64,000 nucleotides of DNA from Toxonevra muliebris (lineage: Eukaryota; Arthropoda; Insecta; Diptera; Pallopteridae): NCBI GenBank assembly GCA_963691655.1, contig CAVNUY010000014.1, forward strand, positions 1-64,000, read 5' to 3'. The translations under genes were made by a program, and so were the position numbers. The notes below the pieces were generated by a model that did not search any database, had not been told where the DNA came from, and saw only the letters and a program-made list of their open reading frames with translations. This document shows, in pieces, positions 10,068-21,056 of the stretch. Within the stretch, counting starts at the first letter, position 1. Each line of letters starts with the position of its first letter.

Positions 10068-12152
10068 TATGGCGCAAGAGACATTCTCGGTTGCGGTTTT
10101 CGATGGACGGAATTTTGACAATTGGAAGTTTCGTCTGGAAGTCGTTCTAGATGAACATGGATTGCGGAAATACATTGAAAAAGATGTGGAAGACATTGTG
10201 CGAAGCGAAACGGTCGCTGAAAAAGTTGAAAGTCATCACAAAAATGATAAAAAGGCGAAGTCAATCATCATAAGGCGTATTGCAGACACGCATCTTGAAT
10301 ATGTGAAAGATAAGCATTTAATGTGTTGGATGCATTAAGCAAAATTTTCGCGAAGACAAGCATTGCAAGTCAGTTGCTGATCCGGAAGAAATTATTGACC
10401 ATGAAATGTAGTAATGACGAAGATCTGGAAACATTTTTCCTCAAATTTGATGGACTTATACGCCAACTGAAATCATCGGGAGCGAAGTTGGAGAAACTAG
10501 ATGTCATTTGTCATTTGCTGCTCACTTTACCAGACTCCTTTAATACTGTGGTTACGGCTATCGAGACTTTGAACCCGGAATTGCTGGACATGGATTTTGT
10601 TAAAGGAAGACTTTTGGATGAAGAAAGAAAAAGGAAGAATACTAGCGAAGATACAAAAACTGAAAGTGTGGCAATGAGAACAAGTTTTAAATGGAAGTGT
10701 CACTATTGTGGAAAGCCAGGACATAAGAAGAAAGACTGTTTTAAGTGGAAGAATGACAAGAAAAACAATGCAGAATCAAGGAATATTTCGAGTAATATTG
10801 CAAACCCAGTGTCTTTCATGGTTGATCAGGAGGAAGCTTTATTGTCGTCGCCAAATTGTATGAAATGGTTTGTGGATTCAGGAGCTACTGATCATATGGT
10901 GAATAATGAGCAATATATTAATGAAAAATCTGAACTGGAAAATCCTGTGATTATTGGTGTTGCGAAAAATGGGATCTCATTAGCAGGTACAAAAACTGGT
11001 AGAATTTATGGGAAAGTCAAAGTAAACGGAAATTATGTGAATTGTGTGGTGAACGACGTATTATTTTGCAAAGATCTGAAGTGCAATTTGTTTTCAATTA
11101 GACGCTTGGAAGAATCAGGCATGAAGGTAGTGTTTAATGCTGGCAAGGTCACTGTTTTACGAGATGGCATTGCAGTTTTACAAGGTGTTAGAAAAGGCAA
11201 CTTATATGAATTCAATATGGATGTAACCAAAAGTGTACATTGCGGTGTTGCAGAAAAAGAAGAAAAACTTCAGTTGTGGCATAAACGTCTGGGGCATCTC
11301 AACTACAACGATTTGATGAAAACACCGTCATTAGTGGATGGATGCGAATACTTCAAAGACAAATCAAAACCGTTCTGCGAATCATGCATTTTTGGCAAGC
11401 AGGCAAGACAACAATTCAGGAAGCAGGTAAACAGAAAGTCAAGCAGTCGACGTTTGCAGTTGATTCACAGCGATGTGTGCGGTCCGATAATGCCTTGTTC
11501 TTGGGATGGAAAGCGTTATTTTGTTACTTTCATTGACGACTTTTCCCACTTCACATCAATTTATATGATTGCTAATAAATCCCATGTAATTGAGTGTTTT
11601 AAAGAATTTAAGGCAATGGCTGAAAATATGATGGGTGAAAGAATCTCTAGATTGCGCTGCGATAATGGTGGTGAGTACACTTCAAAGGAATTTAAACAGT
11701 TTTGTTGCAGTTCGGGTATTATTCTTGAGTACACTGTGCCTCACACACCGGAACAAAATGGAACTGCAGAAAGAATGAATCGCACTTTGGTTGAAAAAGC
11801 AAGATCTATGATGGCAGGTTCTAATACACCAAAGTTTTTATGGAATGAAGCAATTTACTGTGCGAATTATGTAACTAACAGAAGTCCTTCTACGTCGTTA
11901 GAATCTAATCAAACACCAGCAAAAATTTGGTTTGGTAAGAAGCCGAATATCCGTCACTTAAAAATTTTTGGCTGTATTGCATTTGCACACATACCAAAAA
12001 GTAGTCGCAATAAATTGGACATGAAATCAAAGAAGCTTATAATGGTTGGCTATGGCGGTTGTGGCTACAGGCTTTGGGATCCTGAGAAACGACAAATTAT
12101 TCTTTCTCGTGATGTGATCTTCAACGAAAATATTGGAGAAGGCTACAGTTAA
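10057..12152 (+). pseudogene. Copia gag-protease-integrase region
   Basis: The first 94 codons (10057-10338) give the Gag N-terminus (FDGRNFDNWKFRLEVVLDEH). A one-base shift near 10320-10340 moves the frame, and 10323-12152 continues. That frame has the UBN2-type Gag core (LETFFLKFDGLIRQLKSSG), a zinc knuckle CHYCGKPGHKKKDC, and the protease site WFVDSGATDHMV. The pre-integrase motif LWHKRLGHLNYNDL and CESCIFGKQ give the HHCC finger. The integrase DDE residues lie in LIHSDVCGPI, RLRCDNGGEY and PHTPEQNGTAERMNRT. The frame ends at 12152, where a second frameshift passes to the RT frame. All catalytic residues are intact. Confidence 0.93.
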
Positions 12153-13983
12153 GTTTTCAATCGAAAATGAAGAAACAATGATACCAGAAGAAATTGCATC
12201 TGAAGTTCCGTGCAATGATAAACAAAGCAGTGTCAATAATCCGGTAGATAGCAATAGCGAGTATGAAGATGCTGGTGAAGAGGCTGATGAAGATGCTGAT
12301 GATGTGTATGAGGTTATTGAAAACTCAAGTCAAGTACCAATTCAACAGAATCAAGGTTTACGTAGAAGCACAAGAAACAGAAATGCACCTGTACGATTTG
12401 AATCTGGTAATTATTTAGCTATGGCTCTAAATGCAGAAAGTTTTGTTAGCGACGCACCATCTAGTTTTTCTGAATCGAAAATGAAGCCAGATTTTTCTGA
12501 GTGGATGAAGGCAATGAAATCGGAGTTGGAGTCTTTGAAGAAAAACGAAACATGGACATTGACCAAACTACCTGTTGGAAAAATCTTAGTTGATTCGAAA
12601 TGGGTTTTCAGACGCAAGTTGGATGAAAATGGGAATCCAGGAGAATATAAAGCGCGTCTTGTAGCTAGAGGTTTTTCACAGAGAGAAGGGTTTGATTTTC
12701 AAGACACCTATTCACCTGTAGCAAGAGTTGGAACTTTCAGAATTTTGCTTGCAGTTGCCAATAAGAATAATTATCACATACACCAAATGGATGTAAAAAC
12801 GGCGTTTTTAAATGGTTACTTAAATGAAGAAATTTTCATGAAACAGCCGCAGGGTTTTGAACAAGGTGAAAATATGGTATGTAAACTGAATAGGTCTTTA
12901 TATGGTTTAAAACAATCTCCAAGAATGTGGAACGAAAGATTTCATAATTATATAACTAAAATTCAGTTTGTTAGATCAAAATATGATTATTGCTTATACT
13001 CGAGGAAAATGAGAGGAAATTTAGTTTATGTTTTACTATACGTTGATGATCTTTTGCTAATTGGAAAAAGTTTGGATGAAATTAATATAGTAAAAAGACA
13101 GCTAATGGATGAATTTGAAATGAAAGACTTAAATGAAGCAAAAATTTATTTGGGTATTAAAATTGAAAGAAATTTGGAAAAATGTGAACTCAAAATTAGT
13201 CAGAAATCATTTTTGCTCAATCTTTTGAAGCGTTTTCAAATGGAAAATTGTAATGGTGTCGATACTCCTATTGAAGTCAAACTTTGCTTACAGAAAGATC
13301 CAAAAGCTCAATTGACCAAAGAACCATACAAAAAATTGATTGGGTGTTTGATGTATGTAATGTTAACATCTCGTCCGGATCTCAGCTTTAGTGTAAACTA
13401 CTTCAGTCAATTTCAAAATTGTGCTACAGATATCCATTGGCAGCATCTAAAAAGAGTTTTACGCTATATAAGAAAAACAATTGATTTGAAACTTATTTAC
13501 GGAGATTCAAATGATGAAGTATTAGTGGGATATACGGATGCTGATTGGGGAAATGACGTTAATGATAGACGGTCTATAAGTGGATACATTTTTAAAGTTT
13601 TTGGATGTTGAGTCTCGTGGGTAACTAAGAAACAGCCAACGGTTTCACTATCCTCAACAGAAGCGGAATATATCGCATTGTGTACGGCAGCTTGTGAAGC
13701 TATATTTATCAAAAATTTAATGGGAGACTTAGATGTTGTCATAGAAAAACCAATAATTTTATATGAAGATAATATGTCATGCATTAAGATTGCTGAAGAG
13801 CCTAAAGAACATCAACGATTGAAGCACATTGATATTAAAAATCATTTCGTACGTGAGTTGGTTCAAAGCAACAAAATTAAAATTAAATTTAAGTCAAGTA
13901 AAGAACAGATTGCAGATTTCTTTACAAAAGCTCTACCAAGATTAACTTTTATGAAATTTAAAGAGTTACTAGGGATTATTTAA
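12133..13983 (+). pseudogene. Copia reverse transcriptase-RNase H region
   Basis: After an acidic linker (YEDAGEEADEDADD) the RT begins at DSKWVFRRKLDENG and KARLVARGFSQREG. It includes motif A (HQMDVKTAFLNGYL), LYGLKQSPRMWN and the catalytic YVDD in LLYVDDLLLIG. RNase H follows with VGYTDADWGNDVNDRRS. A TGA at 13609-13611 cuts the frame there. The same frame reopens at once and carries LSSTEAEYIAL, YEDNMSCIKIAEEP and HIDIKNHFVRE up to TAA at 13981-13983. The stop is a single nonsense change inside RNase H. Confidence 0.93.
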
Positions 13984-13994
13984 TTGGGCAGGGG

Positions 13995-14187
13995 TGTTAA
14001 AATAGCACTGTACAATTAAATACTTATTCAGAATATATGTTTTATAATCGTAGTAAACTTTATATATACTTTGTATTGTATGAAATATTTTATTATTTAG
14101 TCAATTTTCAAATATTGTATCAGCAACATCAGTTTTGCTTTTTAAATAGAATTCATTCATTGTTCATCGAAATCGTTTATTTTATCT
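13995..14187 (+). repeat. 3' LTR of copia-type element
   Basis: 193 bp, matching 9860-10052 with three substitutions. It is preceded by the purine tract GGGCAGGGG and followed by the target duplication GATTT (14188-14192). Confidence 0.93.
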
Positions 14188-14192
14188 GATTT

Positions 14193-14764
14193 CTTGTCCA
14201 GAGTTCTTTTAATAGGTCATCGGTAACTGGTGTGTTTCCAGCTTTTGTACGCATTTCTGACAATAGCTGCGATGGTTTGCGGTCATCTAGCGACATATCA
14301 CCAAGTAATTGTGTAATTTTCGCTTGTGTGCTATCGGCAAACTCTTCTATAATACGTTGTTTTAATGTGTCGTACATTTGGCCATTTGCCGGTGGACTTA
14401 TCTGCAAGTCTGCCAGTTTGTACATGACGCGAGTTGGCAACTGACCGATGATTGTGTTATACTTTTTTTTATCGTTTGTGATGCGGGCTGCATCAAAAGC
14501 TGCGTCAACTTGCCAAAACCACAGATCGGTGAATTCTTCCACAAAATCGGGTAATTTGACCTTGGAATTATCCATTGCGTTTATTTGTTGTTGTGCTTCG
14601 TGTTGGCTGACCGGTGCTTCATGTACTCTTTGTTGAATGATTTGTGGTTGTTGTCGAACAGCCGGATTTAGTGGCGCAATGTTTTGTTGCACGTGGGGGC
14701 CGAGTTGTCCACCGTTTTCATGTAAAGGCTTGCCGTGATTTATGGTCAGATCGTTCGGATTCAT
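14193..14764 (-). pseudogene. Gypsy gag, N-terminal part
   Basis: The start Met at 14764 is the first ATG after the leader. A Gln/Pro-rich N-terminus is followed by the capsid-like core with LPDFVEEFTDLWFWQVDAAF, then YNTIIGQLPTRVMYKLADL and AKITQLLGDMSLDDRKPSQL. These features are typical of Gag in arthropod gypsy elements. The frame is cut by the copia insertion at 14192, immediately after LKELWTRN; the rest of gag resumes at 9859. It is otherwise open. Confidence 0.85.
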
Positions 14765-15239
14765 TGAATAAAATGTGATGTTTTATCGAGTTAAACAAGA
14801 TTTTTATAGGTTGCAAACAAAATAAATTTTTATATTTTGTTGTACAAATCGCCACACAAAGTCGTATATCTAAGAAAATCCCGTTCTACATAAATGACGG
14901 TACTTATTTTTCAAAGTCTTATTAAATTTTTTTATTTTTTTTTTAGTAAAATGTTTGGGTGCCGACTGTGTCGCTTGAATATAATAACGAAAATAAACGA
15001 TTTAGCGGCAACGTGGCCTGATGCTATGTACAGAGTTTTCACACGCAGCTCAATCAAACATGGCGGCAAAAAGATTGTTAGATGAAAAGTTTTGTCAAAA
15101 TTCACTGTATTTTCTTGAATTCGTGTGTTAATCGACTGTTTTTAAAAAAATTTTGTGGTCGATATTCACTGTTGCAGGGAGTTTTTTTTTTATCTTACTG
15201 CCGGTGAAATGTTCTTATCGGTGTCACCAATGTGGGATT
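14765..15239 (-). other. Gypsy 5' leader
   Basis: Untranslated stretch between the 5' LTR and gag start of the gypsy element. It is AT-rich with T-runs. A candidate primer-binding sequence, TGGTGACACC in element sense, lies near 15219-15229. No gene was seen. Confidence 0.6.
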
Positions 15240-15573
15240 ACTTGCTGAAAATTGGGCAAGTGTCCACTTTAAAGTTTAAATAAAAAGACTTAACGTTTTG
15301 GTTAGAAAATATATTTAATGTGAAAAAAGTATGTTTATTTCGACGGTCTAGAATGAACTATCTTTTTTTGTGATAAATGTCACACCATTGTATATGAGTC
15401 CGATGACGTTGGGTTTTTATTGTAGTTAACGGTTGATGATGGTCGATCATGCTATTGGACAGCGAATCACGTCATCTCGCTGTAGTATTATGAGATTATT
15501 TCTAACGGCGTTAGATGCCGTTTAGTTTTTTAATTGCTAGCTGTCGGCAACGACGAATTTGGATGCCACTACA
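15240..15573 (-). repeat. 5' LTR of gypsy-type element
   Basis: Near-identical to 6714-7054. Its outer end abuts a TA microsatellite (15574-15604), into which the next element is set. Confidence 0.85.
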
Positions 15574-15610
15574 ATATATAATATATATATATATATGTAT
15601 ATATACCCTA

Positions 15611-17380
15611 ATATTAGGGTGGGTCAAAAAAAGTTGGTGATTGGTACCCTCTAGTTGTGTTCTATGGATCATTCAAACAACTTTTCCAATGAAATTATAG
15701 TTCTATTTTGAATTCCGAGCCCCCCAATTTTTTAAAACAGGTATTTTTTTCAACATTTTCAAGATTCGACTTGGACACAGCATTAAAAAAAAAATAGAAA
15801 CAGCATTACAATATTTTGCTATAGTGGTTTTTTGGTACGAAAAAACCGAATCTGACATTGGTTTGCCGATAAAATTATGTTTTGATACTCAATTTGGACA
15901 AAAAAGGCTTAAAATGTACAAAAATGGTAAAAAAAAAATCGGATTATTTTTAATAGTAATGACTTGAAATTTAGCACACATTTTTTTTTTTTTTTTTTTA
16001 AAAAAAGATTTTGAAAGTTACAGTGCAATATAATAAAAAATAAGTGGCCTTTTTTTGGCCAAAAACTTAAAATTTTGTATGGAAAATATGTTTATTTTCT
16101 ATCGTAATGACTTCAAACTTACTGAGATTGCAAAGTTCAGTCAAAAAATAAAATTCACAAGTTCTCGTCAGGATATTGCAACTACTACTGTAAATTTCAG
16201 ATAAAAAAGAGATATTTAGATATTTCTCTATCTACTCGCTAAATGAACAAAGCATATTTTTTCCATTTCAATTTTATTATTCTTTAGAATTTCAACATTA
16301 AAGATAAAACAACATATATAAATTAAAAAAATTCAATTGAATATTGTAAGAAGCGAGAAGGAGTTAATTTTGAAAGTCTTTCTAGCTGTCAAGTTTAGAA
16401 AATTTTTTACGGCTTTCTAATGTCACTGCCATAAGTTCTTCTCGGTTCTGTTCTAAAACTCGTTTGGACACGCTAGCTAGCAATTGAACATGTCTTTCCG
16501 TTGCTTGTATGTGTAACGGAATTTTCGAAACAGGTAGCGGTCGATCATGATTTTCTAGATATTGTTCTAGATGTTCATAAGGAATGCTTAGAGTAAATGG
16601 TGGTTCGAATATGATTGAATTATCATTCATATCAATCATATTCGTATAATCCGTGCAATTGAAGTTCACGATAGGTTTTTTATAAGCTAACTGTTGCATC
16701 GGATTATCCATATGGTAGCGGTAGTGTACAATTTTTTTTAGAGAGTATGTTTTTTTCATCGTCAAACAACATTGCTAATAAAAAGTTTTCTGAGTGAGCA
16801 TAACACGCGTTTTCTTTAACAACATTATTTACAATTTTTCTCAAATTCGAATCCAAATATTAAGTCCAACGTATGAATTTACAAAATAATACACTGTCGT
16901 AAACGACAGAGTTATAATACTTAATTTGAAAAAACGACGTTATTTGTATGTGATTAAAATATTAGAAAATGCTTTTCTGCTTATTTTCTTATTTTTTGAC
17001 TGAAATTTCAAGTCATTACGATTAAAAATAAGGGTACTTCCCATACAAATAATCAGATTTTTTGCCATTTTTGTACATTTTAAGCCTTTTTTGTTCAAAT
17101 TGAGTATCAAAACATAATTTTATCGGCAAATCAATGTCAGATTCAGTTTTCTCGTACCAAAAAACGCCCATAGCAAAATATTGTAATGCTGTTTCTATTT
17201 TTTTATGGCTGTGTCCAAGTCGGATCTTGAAAATGTTGAAAAAATACCTATTTTAAAAAATTGGGGGGCTCGGAATTCAAAATAGAACTATACTTTCATT
17301 GGAAAAGTTGCTTAGAATGATCCACATAACACAACTAGGGGGTACCAAATGTCGACCAAAAATTTGACCCACTCTAATAT
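15611..17380. mobile_element. DNA element with TIRs of about 370 bp and a coding remnant
   Basis: The left arm 15611-15985 and right arm 16995-17380 are inverted copies. Tips are ATATTAGGGTGGGTC and its near complement GACCCACTCTAATAT. Landmarks shared by both arms include GACTTGGACACAGC, ATTTTATCGGCAAACCAATG (one base varies) and GGCTTAAAATGTAC. It is flanked by TA microsatellite on both sides. The interior has a 127-codon minus-strand frame (16765-16382), listed separately. The element is likely non-autonomous or broken; the superfamily is not assigned. Confidence 0.8.
16382..16765 (-). pseudogene. Coding remnant inside the TIR element
   Basis: The 127-residue frame starts with MTMKKTYSLKKIVHY and contains IIFEPPFTLSIPYEHLEQYL, then IPLHIQATERHVQLLASVSKR and LMAVTLESRKKF. 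The second part resembles a signature (His-x-Gln-Ala-x-Glu-Arg, then Val-x-Leu-Val/Leu) that I recall from poorly characterised proteins widespread in arthropod genomes, which may be transposon-derived. That recollection cannot be checked here. The frame lies between the TIRs, so it is most simply read as the C-terminal part of the element's own protein, or a captured host exon. No catalytic residues can be assigned. No intact start or upstream domain is present. Confidence 0.5.
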
Positions 17381-17388
17381 ATATATAT

Positions 17389-18220
17389 ATTAGATGGCTT
17401 ATTTTGCTAAGGTATTTCAGATCTTAATTGTGACAGAGGAATATGAAATTTGAATTTGACAAGTAAAAATGACAATGAAACAACTAGAACACAGAGTAAA
17501 CTGGAATTTGATAAATTTGACAAATAAAAATTAGAGTTGTAGTTAAATAGCTTATTAATAAATTTAAAAAGCGATTTGAATTTCAAAATTTTTTTTCACT
17601 AACCGTGTTAAACAAGGGATTCAGCTATTCACAAATCATGTTGGAAAGAAATCGTGCCATAGCGACATCGTGTTATATGGGGATTTCCGCTATTTACAAA
17701 TCGTGTTGGGGCGAAATCGTGCTCTACGAGTGCAGTGTTCTACGTGGGAAACCTGTACATATAATACTGTAATTGACAGGCGAAAATAAAGATTAAAAAT
17801 TTCCACGATAAGACAATTTTTACAACTCCTGCTTTGTTTTTTTCGTGCAATTTTTTGATGACATTTGCCAAAGGTGAACTTGATTGTACTCTACATAGGT
17901 TCATTAAAGGCGCTACGGGTGGCTTTGTGTTCAGTTGTATCAACAAACTGGGTACGCCATTCACTTTAGCGGCATTTTTTACATAGGTATGGATATCTGA
18001 AAATCTTTTATATGCAAGTTGAATATTTTTTCCTACAAAATCCCAAACCTATTGTAAAACATCCTTTAAAATCACGGTTTTCGGAGTAGCGCATCCTGTT
18101 TTCACAAATTTAAATTTTTTTCATTTTAATTGCTTTTTGCACCCTTTTTTCATATTCCGCTGTCACAATTAAGATCTGAAATACTTTAGCAAAATGTATG
18201 GAGCAAATAAGCCATCTAAT
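17389..18220. mobile_element. MITE-like element, TIR ATTAGATGGCTTATTT
   Basis: The left end (17389-17438) and right end (18170-18220) are inverted copies: ATTAGATGGCTTATTT, then GCTAAGGTATTTCAGATC versus GCTAAAGTATTTCAGATC, then TTAATTGTGACAG. The interior is non-coding in any convincing way. It contains two related stretches (AAATCATGTTGGAAAGAAAT near 17634 and AAATCGTGTTGGGGCGAAAT near 17698). TA-rich DNA flanks both ends. Confidence 0.8.
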
Positions 18221-18225
18221 ATATA

Positions 18226-19881
18226 CAGTATTGTTCGAAACCTAAACAGCTTTTTTTTGTGAAGCATTCAATGTTTTGTATTTAAAGTCTGATTTAATTT
18301 ATTTAAAACATTATACTTTATTTATGTAACATTTTGTTTTTAAATTATTACAGCAACAAAAAAAAATAAACTTCAATTTATTTCTGGTGAAAAAAAAAAA
18401 AACAAAAATAAAATTAACTCTAAATACAGCTGTTAGAAATTTAAGCAACTTTTAGTATTTGGTATGGTAACCTTTATTTTTGAGAACCTCTGCGCATCTG
18501 CGGGGCATAGATTCCATAAGATTTGTAAGTGTAGTCATTGGTATTGTCGCCCACTCCGATTTTAAGCAAACCATAAGCGCCTCCTTATTTTTAAAACGTT
18601 GAGCCCCGACCCTACGCTTCAATATGCCAAATAGGTTTTCAATGGGATTCAAGTCCGGGGATTGGGGTGGCCAATCTAAAACTTGAATTTCATTGGTTGA
18701 CAACCACTCTTTCACCAACTTCGATGTGTGTTTCGGGTCATTGTCGTGCTGAAACACCCATCGAAGTGGCATTTTACATTCGGTGTATTCAAGCATATGG
18801 TTGGCTAAAATGTTCCTATACACGAAACGATCCATTTTAGTTTTTATTTCGATGAAAGGCCCAACTCCACTCGCCGAAAAGCACGTCCACACCATCACAT
18901 TGCCACCCCCATGCTTTATTGTGCCTTTGCAATACCGGGGATTTAAACTGTTTCTTTTTGCTCTACGAACATGGTAAATACCATCTGAGTTCAGCAAATT
19001 AAATTTAGACTCATCGCTAAATAAAACTGTTTTCCACTTTTCTGTAGTCCAATTGATGTGGATTTTGGCGAATTCAAACCTAAAATTGAATAAAAATATT
19101 AAAATAAATTGAATAAGCTTAAATATTTTAAACAAACCTTTTCTTCAAATGCTTTTCTTGTTAATATGGGTTAATATGGTTAGAAGGCATAAAACTTCTT
19201 AAATCATTTTCTAGTGCACGTTTTCGAACTGTGCTAGAGCTCACATTTAAATTTAGTTGTTTTACGATTTTTGTGGAAGAAATAAACGGATTATTTTTAA
19301 TCAAACGGACGATTTGGTTATCGGTTCGAGGTGAAGTTTTTCGAGGTCGTCCACCAAAATTAACATTTTCGACTGATCCGGTTGCTTTATACTTTTTAAT
19401 TAGTCTCGAAATTATTGATTTATTAATATTAAATCTTTTAGATATTGATATTTGTGACTCGCCATTATTAAAAAACTCAATAATTTTTAATTTGAAAGCT
19501 TTTCCGTACTGCGTTCGTGCCATAATTATATCAAAGAATTAATCACTACAAAAGCATAGAATCAACTAAAATTTGATACTAAACGCATAAAATTGAAACA
19601 ACTGTTTCAAAATGTACCGTTAGCATAGTTTTTTAGCATGAATATATAAAATAATAAAAAAGCTGCTTAAGTTTCGAACAGCTGTATTTAGAGTTAATTT
19701 TATTTTTTTTTTTTTTCACCTGAAATAAATTGAAGTTTATTTTTTGTTTGTTGCTGTAATAATTTAAAAATAAAATGTTACATAAATAAAATATTATGTT
19801 TTAAATAAATTAAATTAGACTTTAAATACAAAACTTTGAGTGCTTCACAAAAAAAAGTTGCTTAGGTTTCGAACAATACTG
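18226..19881 (-). mobile_element. Tc1-type transposon with TIRs of about 210 bp
   Basis: Tips are CAGTATTGTTCGAAACCTAA and the inverse ending CAATACTG, flanked by TA on both sides, as Tc1/mariner elements require. Arms 18226-18440 and 19670-19881 match over nearly their whole length, including GCTGTATTTAGAGTTAATTT and TTGCTGTAATAATTTAAAAA. A single transposase gene on the minus strand fills the space between them. Length (1656 bp) is normal for the group. One stop in the gene suggests this copy is inactive. Confidence 0.93.
18452..19523 (-). pseudogene. Tc1 transposase (DD34E) with one 58-bp intron
   Basis: Exon 1 (19523-19138) starts MARTQYGKAFKLKIIEFF and holds the paired-like DNA-binding domain with the linker GGRPRKTSPRTD. 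A 58-bp GT-AG intron (19137-19080) with a T-rich 3' end follows. Exon 2 (19079-18452) joins in frame at KKR-FEFAK and carries the catalytic triad: Asp in VLFSDESKF, Asp in WVFQHDNDPKHTS, and Glu in SPDLNPIENLF. Exactly 34 residues lie between the second Asp and the Glu. Total length is about 338 residues, as usual for Tc1. A TAA at 19161-19163, just before the intron, is the one lesion seen. It sits at a short duplicated stretch (CCATATTAAC twice). Confidence 0.92.
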
Positions 19882-19890
19882 TATATATAT

Positions 19891-20253
19891 ACATTCTGTA
19901 CCGGAAGTACCCGGAAATTCTCATTTTAAATTTTCCCTCTGAGAATATTTAAAAAAAATTTTTTTCCCAGGTTGGCACAACTGTCAACCACTAACATGTC
20001 GTTTTGGCACAAGAAATTTCGTTTGAAACACAAAATTTCACACAAACTCTTTGTTCGATATTTTTATCCATAGTAAAAATCGCAACGCACACAAAAGGTT
20101 GACTTGTTCTTAATGACGCCGTAACCAAACTAAATGACACATAGCAATAAAAATTCACAGAATAGTGGTTGACAGTTGTGCCAGCCTGGGAAAAAAACAT
20201 TCTCAGAGGGAAAATTTAAAATGAGAATTTCCGGGTACTTATTTGACAGAATG
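19891..20253. mobile_element. MITE of 363 bp, TIR of about 100 bp
   Basis: Tips are ACATTCTGT and ACAGAATGT, followed inward by ACCCGGAAATTCTCATTTTA, then AATTTTCCCTCTGAGAAT and GGCACAACTGTCAACCACTA on one strand and their inverses on the other. Both ends sit in TA microsatellite. No coding capacity. The left arm lacks part of the AAATAAGT segment seen on the right. Confidence 0.85.
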
Positions 20254-20270
20254 TATATATATATATATAT

Positions 20271-20902
20271 GGGACATTCTCTGTCAATGGGAGACCTCCC
20301 CCTGTCCAAAATTGGGTAAGGTATTTTAGGGCATTTTTGGGCTCAAATGAAGCTTATTATCTCTAGTTTCGAATGCAATAAGCCTTTTTTTGTTTTTTTG
20401 ATTTGGCATTATGGCGGACAATATGGCGGCTGCAAACCTACCCCCTCACCTTAAAATATTAGTTTTATCAAGCGTACGTTTACCCAAGTCATCATAAAAC
20501 AACGGGGAAAGCCTACTTTTGTGTAATTTCAATATGAATATAATATTATTTTCCACGGAAAATGTTACGTGTCGTCCCTAACCTCAAAAAAGGTCCAAAA
20601 AGGCTGTTTTTCGGGTCTCATGCTTACCCAAGTCATCATAAAACAACGGGGAAAAAATATACTTAAAAAGGCTTTATCTGTTTTTTATGATGACTTGGGT
20701 AAAGGTACGCTTGATAAAACTATTCTTTCAAGGTGAGGTCGTAGATTTGCAGCCGCCATGTTGGTCCGCCATCGTGCCAAATCAAAAAAGGCCTTGTTGC
20801 ATTCGAAACTAGAGATAATAATCTTTCATTTGAGCCCTAAAATACCTTAACCAATTTCCAATTTTGGACAGGGGGAAGTCTTCCATTGACGGAGAATGTC
20901 CC
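20271..20902. mobile_element. Foldback/MITE of 632 bp, TIR of about 240 bp
   Basis: Tips are GGGACATTCTCTGTCAATGG and CCATTGACGGAGAATGTCCC. Arms extend to about 20510 and from about 20680. The arms contain AAACTAGAGATAATAA-type and TTTACCCAAGTCATCATAAA stretches in opposite orientations. The latter block also occurs a third time near 20624-20652, next to AACAACGGGGAAA. Non-coding; TA-rich flanks. Confidence 0.85.
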
Positions 20903-20934
20903 ATATTATATATATATATTTTATATATTTATGT

Positions 20935-21056
20935 CTGCTAAATTAATAAACATTTTTATAACATTTTCAATAAAAAACGATTCAATTGCGAAATCAAAAT
21001 TCCCACATATACTCTTATATATCCTACTATAAGGACGGACAGATAGAATAAAACAA
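20935..21056. repeat. Dispersed repeat, inverted copy of 6583-6705
   Basis: Reverse-complement match to 6583-6705, including TCCTACTATAAGGACGGACA versus its inverse with one or two changes. It closes the train of TA-flanked elements. Confidence 0.7.

Larger units (their letters stand above)
9860..14187 (+). mobile_element. Copia (Ty1-like) LTR retrotransposon inserted in gypsy gag
   Basis: The element is 4328 bp with two 193-bp LTRs, a primer-binding site, a gag-pol reading frame in the order GAG-PR-IN-RT-RH, and a polypurine tract GGGCAGGGG at 13986-13994. The perfect GATTT duplication and the split gypsy gag prove it entered after the gypsy element. Despite young LTRs, the polyprotein has two frameshifts (near 10320-10340 and 12135-12152) and one in-frame TGA (13609-13611). 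It therefore probably moved with help from another copy, or decayed quickly. Confidence 0.95.
6714..15573 (-). mobile_element. Gypsy (Ty3-like) LTR retrotransposon, defective, with nested copia
   Basis: LTRs at both ends enclose gag (14764-14193 and 9859-9445), protease (9526-9242), RT-RNase H-integrase (9240-7299) and a short C-terminal tail. The order gag-PR-RT-RH-IN is that of Ty3/gypsy elements. There is no env gene. A copia-type element (9860-14187) interrupts gag. Apart from the insertion, the copy is dead: part of RT between protease and motif A is missing, the frame breaks at the RT active site, gag has an in-frame stop, and the integrase tail is disrupted. The 5' leader (14765-15240) carries no gene; a possible primer-binding site, TGGTGACACC, lies near 15219-15229. 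Confidence 0.9.
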
